IMG/VR virus record: IMGVR_UViG_3300025601_000035
Coordinates: 1-46,004 of that record
DNA length: 46,004 nucleotides
Source of the DNA: a virus
Direction: 5' to 3' (one strand)
How positions within the stretch are numbered: the first letter of the stretch is position 1; each line of letters starts with the position of its first letter. Positions 36,378-45,334 of the stretch are shown here, one piece after another. Position numbers and translations under genes: made by a program. Under the pieces are notes generated by a model. It ran no database searches and was not told the DNA's origin. It saw nothing but the letters and a program-made list of their open reading frames with translations.

Positions 36378-36435
36378 ACTTTTCTCATTATTAAATAACA
36401 TTTTGATAACATTTGGCGATATGTATAATAGTATT

Positions 36436-36630
36436 ATGAAACCAGTAAAGCCTTGGGACCTATTAAATAAAGAAAATTGGACGGTAGAGGAATTACGACT
36501 CAAAAGATTAGAAATATGTCGTCAATGTCCTGAATTTGTTGATCTTACAAGACAATGTAAACAATGTAAGTGTTTTATGCCAGCCAAGACATGGTTAATT
36601 AATGCATATTGTCCATTAAGAAAATGGTAA
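36436..36630 (+). CDS. small zinc-binding phage protein, leaderless
   Basis: A 64-residue protein with LEICRQCPEFVDLTRQCKQC then CFMPAKTWLINAYCPLRKW, a cysteine pattern of short phage proteins that bind zinc. TATAAT (36424-36429) ends 6 bases before the ATG at 36436; an ATG at 36421 overlaps that box and is unlikely. Confidence 0.7.
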   Translation: MKPVKPWDLLNKENWTVEELRLKRLEICRQCPEFVDLTRQCKQCKCFMPAKTWLINAYCPLRKW

Positions 36631-36634
36631 ATAA

Positions 36635-36643
36635 TGTTATAAT
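36635..36643 (+). promoter_or_regulatory. extended -10 promoter
   Basis: TGT-TATAAT (36635-36643), followed by a leader of about 30 bases with AAAAAGGGG before the TTG start at 36677. Confidence 0.55.
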
Positions 36644-36676
36644 TAATTATAGTTTAATAAAAAAGGGGCGACATGC

Positions 36677-37120
36677 TTGAGCAGAATAAAAGATGCGATA
36701 CGTTCGACAGTAATGCAACGCCCTTTTGATTTCTATGTTGCTTTTTTACTCTTTATTACTGGATTCTATAGTATTGTCAGCGAAACCTGGCCAGAAACTG
36801 TCACCGATGGCGTAAGTAGTGTTTTTCTTGTTATTGTTTCGTTATATTTCATGGCATCTTCTATATTAATTATGATGAGTTTGTCATGTAAAAGAAAAAA
36901 GCATCCTATTTTATCCCTTGTGGGCGAAAAATACGGTTGGCTGTTTATATGTGCAGCCTCCATTACCACAACCCTAATGTATCTAAGTTCAGCCATGCAC
37001 ACCACGCCCCCCGAATGGTGGCTATGGTTTGTTCTGGTTGTTGTTTGGGCTGGTATGGGTGTAGCGTCGGCGGTGCGTTACCTTGACCTACTCTATGTGT
37101 ATCGGAGTTTGAAAAAATAA
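36677..37120 (+). CDS. multi-pass membrane protein
   Basis: A 147-residue protein with four hydrophobic segments (about residues 17-35, 47-68, 84-105 and 112-135). Start is TTG with AAAGGGG eight bases upstream; the ATG four bases earlier is in another frame and stops soon. Its stop overlaps the next ATG. Possibly a second lysis or envelope protein; not recognised. Confidence 0.6.
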   Translation: MSRIKDAIRSTVMQRPFDFYVAFLLFITGFYSIVSETWPETVTDGVSSVFLVIVSLYFMASSILIMMSLSCKRKKHPILSLVGEKYGWLFICAASITTTLMYLSSAMHTTPPEWWLWFVLVVVWAGMGVASAVRYLDLLYVYRSLKK

Positions 37121-37452
37121 TGGAACCCACCATCATCATTGCTGTTATTGGCGTGCTCGCAGCCCCTATTGCGGCGGTAATTACTTGGTTATTGAACAGA
37201 AAAAAGAATGTTGCCGAAATATATAGTGCTTTAAGCGAATCTTCTCAAACGGCGGTGGAAACAATGCAATTAACCATGAATGAGTTACGCATAGAACTAG
37301 AAGAATCCCGCAAAAAAATAGATTTACTCATTAAAGAAAACGAAATGTTACGCACTGATCTTCGCAGCCTCAAACAACAAAACAATCAACTCATGATCCA
37401 GATGGCTGAATTGCGATCTTTCTACGGGAAGTCACAGCAGCATGACAATTAG
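37120..37452 (+). CDS. membrane-anchored coiled-coil protein
   Basis: A 110-residue protein: N-terminal helix EPTIIIAVIGVLAAPIAAVITWLL, then a long heptad region (ELRIELEESRKKIDLLIKEN, EMLRTDLRSLKQQNNQLMIQ). This design resembles spanin-like or holin-accessory proteins, an inference only. Its 3' end overlaps the minus-strand HNH gene by 62 bases. Confidence 0.6.
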   Translation: MEPTIIIAVIGVLAAPIAAVITWLLNRKKNVAEIYSALSESSQTAVETMQLTMNELRIELEESRKKIDLLIKENEMLRTDLRSLKQQNNQLMIQMAELRSFYGKSQQHDN

Positions 37453-37675
37453 CACATCGAACTTCACACTTATCTATTTCTTCTATAATAGTGTTCCATG
37501 AATAATCACTACGAATAAGATTTGATACACAGTCTTTTTTGTTATCTGATACATGATCAAACTGCAATGCCTCAGGATGCTCATTATAACCACAATCTAT
37601 GCAACCTTGTGCTTGTTTTATGTGTTGTGCTTGCAACCATTTTTGCTTTCTTTGCTGTGCTCGAATGCTTGTCAT
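37391..37675 (-). CDS. HNH endonuclease
   Basis: A 94-residue HNH nuclease: GCIDCGYNEHPEALQFDHV and EVRCANCHAAVTSRR supply the zinc knuckles and His residues. Phage HNH proteins of this size are often homing enzymes or packaging partners. It overlaps the plus-strand coiled-coil gene tail to tail, which suggests insertion into this spot. Confidence 0.8.
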   Translation of the reverse strand: MTSIRAQQRKQKWLQAQHIKQAQGCIDCGYNEHPEALQFDHVSDNKKDCVSNLIRSDYSWNTIIEEIDKCEVRCANCHAAVTSRRKIAIQPSGS

Positions 37676-37773
37676 AGAAATATTATGTCACATATACTCT
37701 GCACATGTACGCATAGATACACATGTGTGTGGGGTTTTGTTCTATTTTCGCGCCACGGAAATTCTTATTAGAT

Positions 37774-38472
37774 TTACAAGACACGATGTGTGTTCCATGA
37801 TGCTAGCGCTTCTATTTCTGCGGTTTCAGTATAGCCATCAAACTTACTATCTGGTTGTTTAAAATTGCCTATATGTTCTTTCCACTTTTTTTCAATTTGA
37901 ATTGCCTCTATTCCATTTTCAAACTCTTCAATTTTTACTATTATTGTAAAGTTTTTTTTATGCTTTTTTAATCTTGACTCAATATTGTTAGTTATCCCTA
38001 ACTTCACCCAATTGCTATTACGAATAATGTAGACATATGTTTTTTTATTTTTATCAAATCCTGATTTTGAGCAAGATGGACAGCGATTTCCTTCACGCCA
38101 ATGATTTGTAGATACGCTCCAGTCATGTCCGACGGGGCATTGGAGATGCATGTAAGCAATAAACTCTTTTCTTGATTTTCTTCCAGAGTTTTTTCTAGAA
38201 CTTCCCTTGACGGTATACCCTTGCTCCTGGGCTTGATTTAGATATTTTTTTACATTAGAGATTTTTTCAGATCTTTCTTTGTACGAGCAGTGTATGCAGG
38301 CTTTTTGATTAAAAAGTAAATCTGAAAACCTAGGAGAAATGTCTTTTTTGCAAACTGTACAAAACCCTTTCCAAGGATATTTAGAGTTTTTGTACTCTTC
38401 AGTTGGAGTAAAGTTAATATTTATTTTTATTATTTCTAATCTAGCAGAATCATCGCTCCATTTTTTCCTCAT
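37774..38472 (-). CDS. GIY-YIG-like endonuclease with N-terminal zinc fingers
   Basis: About 232 residues. N-terminal treble-clef-like pairs (FCTVCKKDISPRF...ACIHC, and CPVGHDW...RCPSC) resemble DNA-binding domains of homing nucleases. The C-terminal KTYVYIIRNSNWVKLGITNN then IESRLKKHKK is a GIY-YIG/T5-Orf172-type domain. The ATG at 38472 overlaps the thyX stop (ATGA); thymidylate synthase genes are frequent homing targets, so a mobile origin is likely. Confidence 0.75.
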   Translation of the reverse strand: MRKKWSDDSARLEIIKININFTPTEEYKNSKYPWKGFCTVCKKDISPRFSDLLFNQKACIHCSYKERSEKISNVKKYLNQAQEQGYTVKGSSRKNSGRKSRKEFIAYMHLQCPVGHDWSVSTNHWREGNRCPSCSKSGFDKNKKTYVYIIRNSNWVKLGITNNIESRLKKHKKNFTIIVKIEEFENGIEAIQIEKKWKEHIGNFKQPDSKFDGYTETAEIEALASWNTHRVL

Positions 38473-39158
38473 GTGTTTTTCCAAAAATTATATACATGTG
38501 GAAACTCTAATTCAATAATTTTTTCTACTGCCAAAGAATATTCTCTTATTTCATACTGAGAATCTTTTGCACTTCTCATTTTAACAAAACTTAGTGCAGC
38601 ATGAAGGCTAGGAGTCCACAAATACTTAGTATACATTGCATATGCTGGCAAAAGCATTCTGGCTTGCTCTGGGGCTACCCCATCTTTTAATGCTTCCCTG
38701 TAATCGTTAATTCCACGCTCCACAGAGGCTCGTAATCTTTGGAGGCACTTTTCACCAACCTCTGGACTTACGGGATCTCCTGACCCCTGCTTGCTGTTTT
38801 CTGGGGCACTGCGCCACTGGCTGACAAGGGGGATGTAAAACTCTTCCTCTCCCCTAACGTACCTCCTTGACATTTCAGAGAAAGGGGTTCCGTCTTCTAG
38901 TGTTGATGCCCCCACAATATGCCGCCAATGCTGTCTTGCAACCATAAGAGGAGACTTAAACTCCAAAGAAAGGTGAACGTGTCTAAAAGGAGAGGTATGA
39001 TCTTCTCTTATTAAGAAATTCAAGAGTCTTTTATCTTTATCTTCAAGAGATGAAGACTGCTTGTCATAAGACAAGCGTGCTGCATTAACTATATCTAACT
39101 CAGTTCCAAAAGTATTTACTAATCCTACATAACCTTTATCTAAAACATTGATTTTCAA
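38469..39158 (-). CDS. thyX: flavin-dependent thymidylate synthase
   Basis: Makes dTMP from dUMP using FAD and methylene-THF. The 229-residue protein has HTSPFRHVHLSLEFKSPLMV, the dUMP-site signature in altered form (RQHWRHIVGASTLEDGTPF then SEMSRRY; usual form RHRxxSxNExSxRY), and the C-terminal RMLLPAYAMYTKYLWTPSLH. Together with the deaminase at 6997 it gives a path dCMP to dTMP. The ribosome site is AAAGGAAGG; TGA-TATATT lies further up. Confidence 0.9.
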   Translation of the reverse strand: MKINVLDKGYVGLVNTFGTELDIVNAARLSYDKQSSSLEDKDKRLLNFLIREDHTSPFRHVHLSLEFKSPLMVARQHWRHIVGASTLEDGTPFSEMSRRYVRGEEEFYIPLVSQWRSAPENSKQGSGDPVSPEVGEKCLQRLRASVERGINDYREALKDGVAPEQARMLLPAYAMYTKYLWTPSLHAALSFVKMRSAKDSQYEIREYSLAVEKIIELEFPHVYNFWKNT

Positions 39159-39234
39159 AAAAGTACCCTTCCTTTATAAGAAATATATCACATGTAAAGT
39201 GTATTAGCCAGAGAAAATATTAGTTATTAAGATC

Positions 39235-39249
39235 AGACCCTTCGGGTCT
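39235..39249. terminator. hairpin in divergent gap
   Basis: AGACC-CTTCG-GGTCT can form a stable stem with a UUCG-like loop. It is followed on the plus strand by CTGTTTTGG, a weak U-run. It lies between the divergent thyX and tail genes (39159-39416), so it may be an insulator rather than a true terminator. Confidence 0.4.
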
Positions 39250-39377
39250 CTGTTTTGGATTCTAAGAAGATCATCATTATCTTTACCCTTTACTTTTAAC
39301 TACATTAAAAAATATTGTACATACGTTTTCATCAAGTAGTCAATAAATTAAATAACATTCTTATAACAACACAAACC

Positions 39378-39386
39378 TGATATAAT
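39378..39386 (+). promoter_or_regulatory. extended -10 promoter of the appendage operon
   Basis: TGA-TATAAT, with a leader and AATAGGAG before the ATG at 39417. No -35 box is visible. Confidence 0.6.
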
Positions 39387-39416
39387 AGATTTAAAATTAA
39401 TAGGAGTTTTGCCTCT

Positions 39417-39761
39417 ATGACACCTGGAAAATATAACATATTGTGCCCTCAGGGGGCTACCTTTGCCAAACAACTTACTTATAGAATAGATGGCGACCCT
39501 GTTGACCTTACTGGATACACTGCAAGAATGCAGGTAAGGGAAAATCATGCGAGCAAAAACATTGTTGTTGACATTAACACACAAAATAGTGGAATTACCC
39601 TTGGTGGAGAAGAGGGGACCATAGATCTCTTTATTAACGATCAAGACACTGAGTTGATTTTTCCTAAAAAATATGTTTATGATTTAGAAATTGCTTCATC
39701 GTCAGAAGTATACAGAATACTAGAGGGTAATTTTATCGTTACACCAGAGGTGACTAGATAG
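39417..39761 (+). CDS. tail/baseplate-associated protein
   Basis: A 114-residue beta-rich protein, GKYNILCPQGATFAKQLTYR then VDLTGYTARMQVRENHASKN. The QGATF and DLTGYTARMQVR motifs are typical of small proteins encoded just before phage tail fibres. First gene of the appendage block; its stop directly adjoins the next ATG. Confidence 0.7.
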   Translation: MTPGKYNILCPQGATFAKQLTYRIDGDPVDLTGYTARMQVRENHASKNIVVDINTQNSGITLGGEEGTIDLFINDQDTELIFPKKYVYDLEIASSSEVYRILEGNFIVTPEVTR

Positions 39762-40214
39762 ATGGCAGAAGTTACCGTTACAATAGTTGACTCTCAGGTT
39801 AGTGTAACAACCTGTGAACAAGATGTTGTAGTTCTTTCCTCAGACAGTGGACCGCAAGGCCCAAGAGGATCACAACTTTTATCTGGGGCAGTAGACCCTT
39901 CGATAAATATTGGTTTAATTGGTGACCAGTATATTAATACTAATACTGGAAAACTATTTGGGCCAAAAACTGAAAGTGGTTGGGGATTAGGAGTTCCTCT
40001 AGGAAACAACGACCCAGATGATTTAGGTCAAGTTTACGCGCAGGCGTCTCCCTCAACTGTTTGGAATATAGTTCACACTTTATCTTTTATTCCAAACATC
40101 ATTATTGTTGATTCCGAAAAAAATGTTGTTGAAGGTGATTACAAATATGCAAATGCAAATGAAATTACCGCAACATTTAATTCTGCAATTTCGGGAAAAG
40201 CATACTTATCTTAG
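39762..40214 (+). CDS. tail fibre-like protein
   Basis: A 150-residue protein with a short collagen-like GPQGPRG and the tail-fibre motif GDQYINTNTGKLFGPKTESG. The C-terminal part is beta-rich. Likely a virion appendage subunit or fibre adaptor. Confidence 0.7.
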   Translation: MAEVTVTIVDSQVSVTTCEQDVVVLSSDSGPQGPRGSQLLSGAVDPSINIGLIGDQYINTNTGKLFGPKTESGWGLGVPLGNNDPDDLGQVYAQASPSTVWNIVHTLSFIPNIIIVDSEKNVVEGDYKYANANEITATFNSAISGKAYLS

Positions 40215-40231
40215 AAAGGAGATGAGTTTTT

Positions 40232-41593
40232 ATGGCTAAAAGATTTCTTACCCACATTGATTTAGCGGGTAATCAAATTATTAACGCTGCCTTCGAAAAA
40301 CTCTCCACAGACCCAACTACTGGAAATTTTGAAGGCCGTATTTACTACAACACTGCTGAAGACATTCTCAGAGTTTATGATGGATCGGCATGGGTTTCTG
40401 TAGGAGCAATAACAGATGTTCAAGGCACAACAAATGAGGTAGAAGTGTCTGTTGTAGATGGGGTTGCAACAATTGGACTCCCAAGCACGGTTAATGCAAA
40501 CACAACGGGGAATGCCGCTACAGCGACTGCGCTTCAGACTGGCAGAACTATTTCGTTGAGTGGAGACGTTGCAGGTTCTGTTTCATTCGATGGTACGGGA
40601 AATGTTGACATTACCACAACGGTGCAATCCGACAGTGTTGCTCTTGGCACAGATACCACAGGTGATTATGTTGCTACCGTTACTGGAACAACAAACCAGG
40701 TCAGCGTTACTGGCTCTGGGACAGAGGGAAGAGAGGTAACCCTTTCCACACCGCAAGATATTCATACTGAAGCAGAACCCACATTCGCAGGTGCTACTTT
40801 AGGAGAAGTTCAAGTTGGCGTTACTGGTGACAACGAAATTGATACCGCTACAGGTAATCTCACCATAGATTCCGCAGGCGGCACAGTAACTGTTGATGAC
40901 GACCTTGTTGTGACTGGAGACTTGACAGTATCTGGCACAACGACTACTATAAATACAGAAACAATTAATTTAGCAGACAATATTATTACCCTTAACTCTA
41001 ATGCCACAGGTTCTGCATCAGAAAATGCTGGTATTGAGGTTGAGCGTGGAGACGACACAAATGTAACTCTTCGTTGGAATGAAACCAGCGATACATGGGA
41101 AGCAACAAGAGATGGAAGTAACTATGCAGCACTACTGCTTGATGGCGATGATCTTTCCGCAAATGAAATTGTTGGATTTCAAGAAGACGTAGAAGATGTT
41201 GTTGCTGGGCTAGTCTCTGGGAGTAACTCTGTTTCTGTAACTTACGCAGATAATGCAGAAGCAGCAGGAGACCTAGTAATTGACGCAACCCTGGCTACTA
41301 CAAGTTATTTGTCAAAGGCTAGCGGTCTTGCCGTAGACATTGCTACACTAGAGGCAAAACTGGTAACAGACTCATTTACCAAAAAGGCAACTGCAAGCGT
41401 GGGAAATGGAACAAACACTTCATTTGCTGTAACCCACAGCCTTGGAACAAGAGATGTTCAAGTTCAAATTTACGATAATGCTACATACGATACCGTTGAG
41501 GCAGATGTAACAAGAACAGATGCAAATACTGTTACTGTTTCTTTTACTCTTGCCCCCGCTACAGATGCTTATCGTGTAGTTGTAATAGGATAA
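40232..41593 (+). CDS. tail fibre/appendage protein, beta-repeat rich
   Basis: A 453-residue protein starting MAKRFLTHIDLAGNQIINAA with RIYYNTAEDILRVYDGSAWV, a fibre N-terminal module shared with neighbours. The middle repeats Thr/Gly/Val-rich strands (VTGTTNQVSVTGSGTEGREV), typical of trimeric beta-helix fibres. The C-terminal TSFAVTHSLGTRDVQVQIYD is a known fibre end motif. AAAGGAGATG upstream. Confidence 0.8.
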   Translation: MAKRFLTHIDLAGNQIINAAFEKLSTDPTTGNFEGRIYYNTAEDILRVYDGSAWVSVGAITDVQGTTNEVEVSVVDGVATIGLPSTVNANTTGNAATATALQTGRTISLSGDVAGSVSFDGTGNVDITTTVQSDSVALGTDTTGDYVATVTGTTNQVSVTGSGTEGREVTLSTPQDIHTEAEPTFAGATLGEVQVGVTGDNEIDTATGNLTIDSAGGTVTVDDDLVVTGDLTVSGTTTTINTETINLADNIITLNSNATGSASENAGIEVERGDDTNVTLRWNETSDTWEATRDGSNYAALLLDGDDLSANEIVGFQEDVEDVVAGLVSGSNSVSVTYADNAEAAGDLVIDATLATTSYLSKASGLAVDIATLEAKLVTDSFTKKATASVGNGTNTSFAVTHSLGTRDVQVQIYDNATYDTVEADVTRTDANTVTVSFTLAPATDAYRVVVIG

Positions 41594-41656
41594 ATAGTTT
41601 GAGGGGAGGGGGTAAACAGCCTCCTCCCCTAAACTAGAAGGAGTATAATACTTTAT

Positions 41657-43291
41657 ATGGCTAAAAAATTTTTAACACCAATAAACGTAGGGCAGATCAA
41701 TATCTCCCCTACTGGCCAGTCGTCACCTGCTCAGGGGTCTATTTCATGGAACAGCGTAGATGGAACGATTGACTTTGGTCTTGAGGGCGGGATAGTTCTT
41801 AAAAACGGTCAAGAACTTCACGCACGAGTTAAAAATGAAACAGGGTCTCAAATAAATAATGGAGAACTTGTTTATATCGCGGGAGAAGGAGAATCAACTC
41901 CAGGACACCCTGCTCATCCTTTAATAAATAAGTTTATTGCTGATGGATCTGTAAATGCTGCTCAAATTGTAGGAATATGTACTGAAAATATTTTAGACGA
42001 TGAGCATGGGTATGTGACTGCTTTTGGAATGGTTCGAGGCATTGACACATCCTCCTATTCAGCAGGAACAGAGTTATACGCTAGTGCAGCAACCCCAGGA
42101 TCATTAACAGAGATTCAGCCAGTCTCTCCAAATCAAACAATTGTTGTTGGAGTAGTGGTAGAAAGCAGCGCTCTCACGGGATCAATATTTGTTAATCCTA
42201 AAATATCCCCCACGGCAGACCTTGTTACCTATAGCAATGAAGATGCTGATCTATCTGCGTCTAATGTTAAGGGCGCTCTTGACGAACTGAGCATGGGCAA
42301 GGCAGATATTAACTCCCTTTCCTCTAACATAAACCTGTATGCTACTACAGCCGACTCCGATGTTTCTGGATACTATGTTCTTGTAGATAACATTTCCGAT
42401 GAAGATTATGACACCACTGCGGTGAATATAGGGACAGGAGGCATAAACTCCTCTAATCAATTAATTGCCTCCCTTTCATCTAAAGCAGGACTTGTTGTGG
42501 GGAACCCTGGAGTTATCGGTATTACTACTATTGGAAATATAAGAAAAACATCAGGAAATAAAAATAACTATGGAGAGTTTTTTTTCCGGGTATACAAAAG
42601 AAACTCTTCAGGCACAGAAACCTTATTGTCCACATCGGATACTACAGGCGCCATCAACCCCGAAGACCTAAATGAATACTTAGAGTTTAACGCCACCGCC
42701 TTAACAAGTTTTACAGAACTAATTGCTACAGATAGAATTGTTATAAAGTATTATGCAAACAATTTGTCTGGTAGCGGATCTGAATATGATTTTCTTTTCG
42801 GGGGAGACGATCCAGTAAGGACATTAGTTCCCGTTCCCGTTTCTGTCATTCCTATAGCGAACGCCAGTGGAATTATTGTTGACACATCTTCTTTTAATAA
42901 CAATCTTTCCAGTTTGAACACTAATGTTCAATCTGCCCTAAACACTTTAGATGATATAATAACTCTTCCTAATCAATCGGGCAATGCAGATAAATTTTTA
43001 CAAACTGATGGAACAAATGCATCATGGCAAGGTATTTCTGCATCTAAAACACTTTCATATTTTCCAGAAAATCCAAATAATGGGGGGTTGTTGTTTTATT
43101 ATCCAGACTTAACTTTCCATGTGGCATTTGGTGGAGCATGGATTCAGGTAGGATCATACTACTCCCTAGATGGCGGAACTTCTTCTACCTTGATTTTTGC
43201 AGGGGTATTAGATGGCGGAGCATCAGATTCTACATATAATCAATTATTAGACGGGGGGCAAAGTCAAGAACAAGTAGAACTACTTGCTTGA
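41657..43291 (+). CDS. tail fibre/appendage protein
   Basis: A 544-residue protein starting MAKKFLTPINVGQINISPTG, related at its start to the 453-residue fibre. It contains ELHARVKNETGSQINNGELV, a domain common in phage fibres, and a C-terminus with repeated LDGG motifs (SLDGGTSS, VLDGGASD, LLDGGQSQ). TATAAT at 41644-41649 ends 7 bases before the ATG; AAGGAG sits just before the box. Confidence 0.8.
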   Translation: MAKKFLTPINVGQINISPTGQSSPAQGSISWNSVDGTIDFGLEGGIVLKNGQELHARVKNETGSQINNGELVYIAGEGESTPGHPAHPLINKFIADGSVNAAQIVGICTENILDDEHGYVTAFGMVRGIDTSSYSAGTELYASAATPGSLTEIQPVSPNQTIVVGVVVESSALTGSIFVNPKISPTADLVTYSNEDADLSASNVKGALDELSMGKADINSLSSNINLYATTADSDVSGYYVLVDNISDEDYDTTAVNIGTGGINSSNQLIASLSSKAGLVVGNPGVIGITTIGNIRKTSGNKNNYGEFFFRVYKRNSSGTETLLSTSDTTGAINPEDLNEYLEFNATALTSFTELIATDRIVIKYYANNLSGSGSEYDFLFGGDDPVRTLVPVPVSVIPIANASGIIVDTSSFNNNLSSLNTNVQSALNTLDDIITLPNQSGNADKFLQTDGTNASWQGISASKTLSYFPENPNNGGLLFYYPDLTFHVAFGGAWIQVGSYYSLDGGTSSTLIFAGVLDGGASDSTYNQLLDGGQSQEQVELLA

Positions 43292-43303
43292 TATAATCTA
43301 AAA

Positions 43304-43873
43304 ATGACTGATAATTTTTCTAAAAGAGTTGTAGAAACATTAAAAGATTTACGGTCTTCTATTCCCAATACAGAAGACTTTATTAGTATAGAAAACTTAA
43401 GCGCCCACGAATCTGATACAACAAACGTTCATGGGGTTGCCGACACTTCGTTGTTAGCCACTAAAGCAGATGTTTCCGCCCACGAATCTGATACAACAAA
43501 CGTTCATGGGATATCGGATACAAGTATTTTGGCGACTAAAGAATATGCAGATAATGCAGCATCAAGTGCATCAGCAGCAATTGTTGACTCTTCTCCAGAA
43601 ACGCTAAATACTCTAAATGAATTAGCAGCGGCACTTGGGGATGACGCAAACTTTGCTACCACTGTGACCAACTCTATTGCATCAAAGCAAAAAACCATAC
43701 CTCTTCAAAATACACAACCAAACTCTCCATCAACGGGAGATTTGTGGGTAGACAATGCAGAAACAACAAAGCCAAAACTTAAATCGTATGATGGATCAGC
43801 GTGGGTAGAGGTAGGAAGCACCGTTGAAGCAGATAGCGATCAAATTATTATATCTACAAGGATGTTTACATAA
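43304..43873 (+). CDS. tail fibre-like protein with internal repeat
   Basis: A 189-residue protein. SAHESDTTNVHGVADTS and SAHESDTTNVHGISDTS form an internal repeat at about residues 33-76, followed by a coiled region (KEYADNAASSASAAIVD) and the LKSYDGSAWVEVGS module seen in the 453-residue fibre. Leaderless: TGA-TATAAT ends 6 bases before the ATG. Confidence 0.75.
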   Translation: MTDNFSKRVVETLKDLRSSIPNTEDFISIENLSAHESDTTNVHGVADTSLLATKADVSAHESDTTNVHGISDTSILATKEYADNAASSASAAIVDSSPETLNTLNELAAALGDDANFATTVTNSIASKQKTIPLQNTQPNSPSTGDLWVDNAETTKPKLKSYDGSAWVEVGSTVEADSDQIIISTRMFT

Positions 43874-44572
43874 ATGTCTTTAAGGACAGAGAGATTTCTG
43901 CCCTCTACCCCTGCTTCTTCATGGTTGAATTATGGCAGAGAAATGGTGATTGACAATAGAACCCCGCCTGTAGTTGACGGTCTAGTAGGATTATACGACT
44001 TTGAAAGTTGGACTGGGAGCCAATGGTCTGACATTTCTGGAAACAATAATCATGCAACTTCTACTACCGGAACAATATCTACACCAACGATTAGCGGAAA
44101 TGGCTCCTCTTTAAGCATTGACACTCTGCAAGGAGCAACAAACTCAGGGATAAGATTTCCAGCAGCCATTCTTCCATCAACTTTTACACTATTTCACCTT
44201 GCCAGATACACTGGAGGAACAAGAAGAAGAATTTTTGACGGTGTAGGAACAAACTGGCTGTCTGGATTTTGGAGAGGTAACGCTGGTGTAGCATTTCATG
44301 ACGGATGGATAACGGGACAAACTGACACTCATGGTAATAACTGGGTTATTTCTACAGATCAGAATAGTCTTTACAGGAGCAACGGAACACAAAGAGGAAC
44401 GGGCGGCGGCGCCACGAGCAAGCAACTGTCGATTAACTATGGGGCATATGCTAGTGGAGAAAGTTCTGATTGGAATGTGGCATTTGTAGCCGTATACAAC
44501 AGAACACTAAACTCAACTGAGTATGGGCAAGTTGAGTCTTGGATATCAGAAAAATATGGGGTATCCATATAA
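43874..44572 (+). CDS. LamG/concanavalin-like lectin protein 1
   Basis: A 232-residue protein with a jelly-roll lectin pattern: DGLVGLYDFESWTGSQWSDI then SGNNNHA, and a late VAFVAVYNRTLNSTEYGQVE, the LamG-type end motif. It probably binds surface glycans as part of the receptor-binding apparatus. Directly abuts the fibre gene before it. Confidence 0.75.
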   Translation: MSLRTERFLPSTPASSWLNYGREMVIDNRTPPVVDGLVGLYDFESWTGSQWSDISGNNNHATSTTGTISTPTISGNGSSLSIDTLQGATNSGIRFPAAILPSTFTLFHLARYTGGTRRRIFDGVGTNWLSGFWRGNAGVAFHDGWITGQTDTHGNNWVISTDQNSLYRSNGTQRGTGGGATSKQLSINYGAYASGESSDWNVAFVAVYNRTLNSTEYGQVESWISEKYGVSI

Positions 44573-45312
44573 TGGATCTTAGAAGGATAGCACCATCCTC
44601 TATAATTTCTTCATATGGAGAAAAGTCTGTTGAGGAGGTGCCATACATTACAGACGAACTTGTTTTGTTCTTAGATGCAAGCGATATTGAATCTTATTCA
44701 GGCACTGGATCTACCTGGTATGACATCAGTGGAAACAACAGAGATTATTCAATAGGAAGCGGAATATCTTGGAACTCTTCTGGATTCTTTACTGTTAGCG
44801 GAGGCACCTTTACAGGACCCGCCAGCGACTCCTTTGGATTCTTATCTACCAATGAACACTACGTTGAGGTAGTATCAAAAATAAATTCAACTACGGGAAA
44901 CAACTTTTTTAACTGGCAGGCTAGTCCCACTTCAGGGTCCGACACAAGGGGAATACAAACACACTTTTATTATTCCAATGGTCAAACTTATTATGATGTA
45001 AGCGGCTGCTGTTCAAGTACTCAGAGAATTAATTACTCTAACGACTCCTCTCTAACTTCTTCCGTTAACCACTTTGCGTGGAGGACTAGAACTAGTGCTA
45101 CCCCGAATAGAGAAATGATAAAAAATAGAGTTTCTCAAGTCAACTCCGGGTCTAACGGAACTGCAACGGTAAACTGGAATAGGTCGAACCCTGCAACTAT
45201 TGGAAATAGTTGGAGTGGAAATCTTTACTCGTTTAGGGTTTACAATAGGGCGTTAACAGATGAAGAGGCTAACTTCAATTATCTGTATGATAAAGATAAA
45301 TTTGGATTTTAA
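44572..45312 (+). CDS. LamG/concanavalin-like lectin protein 2
   Basis: A 246-residue paralogue of the preceding protein: DELVLFLDASDIESYSG, STWYDISGNNRDY and the end motif FRVYNRALTDEEANFNYLY. The start is fused to the previous stop (TAATGG). A longer reading from 44539 would overlap its neighbour needlessly. Two lectins side by side suggest a two-headed or alternative receptor-binding set. Confidence 0.75.
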   Translation: MDLRRIAPSSIISSYGEKSVEEVPYITDELVLFLDASDIESYSGTGSTWYDISGNNRDYSIGSGISWNSSGFFTVSGGTFTGPASDSFGFLSTNEHYVEVVSKINSTTGNNFFNWQASPTSGSDTRGIQTHFYYSNGQTYYDVSGCCSSTQRINYSNDSSLTSSVNHFAWRTRTSATPNREMIKNRVSQVNSGSNGTATVNWNRSNPATIGNSWSGNLYSFRVYNRALTDEEANFNYLYDKDKFGF

Positions 45313-45334
45313 TCCACAATGATATAATAATTAT

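Noticed and set aside
40583-41288. Minus-strand frames across the 453-aa fibre gene
   Set aside because: Low-complexity antisense of Thr/Ala/Val-rich repeats; no start signals.
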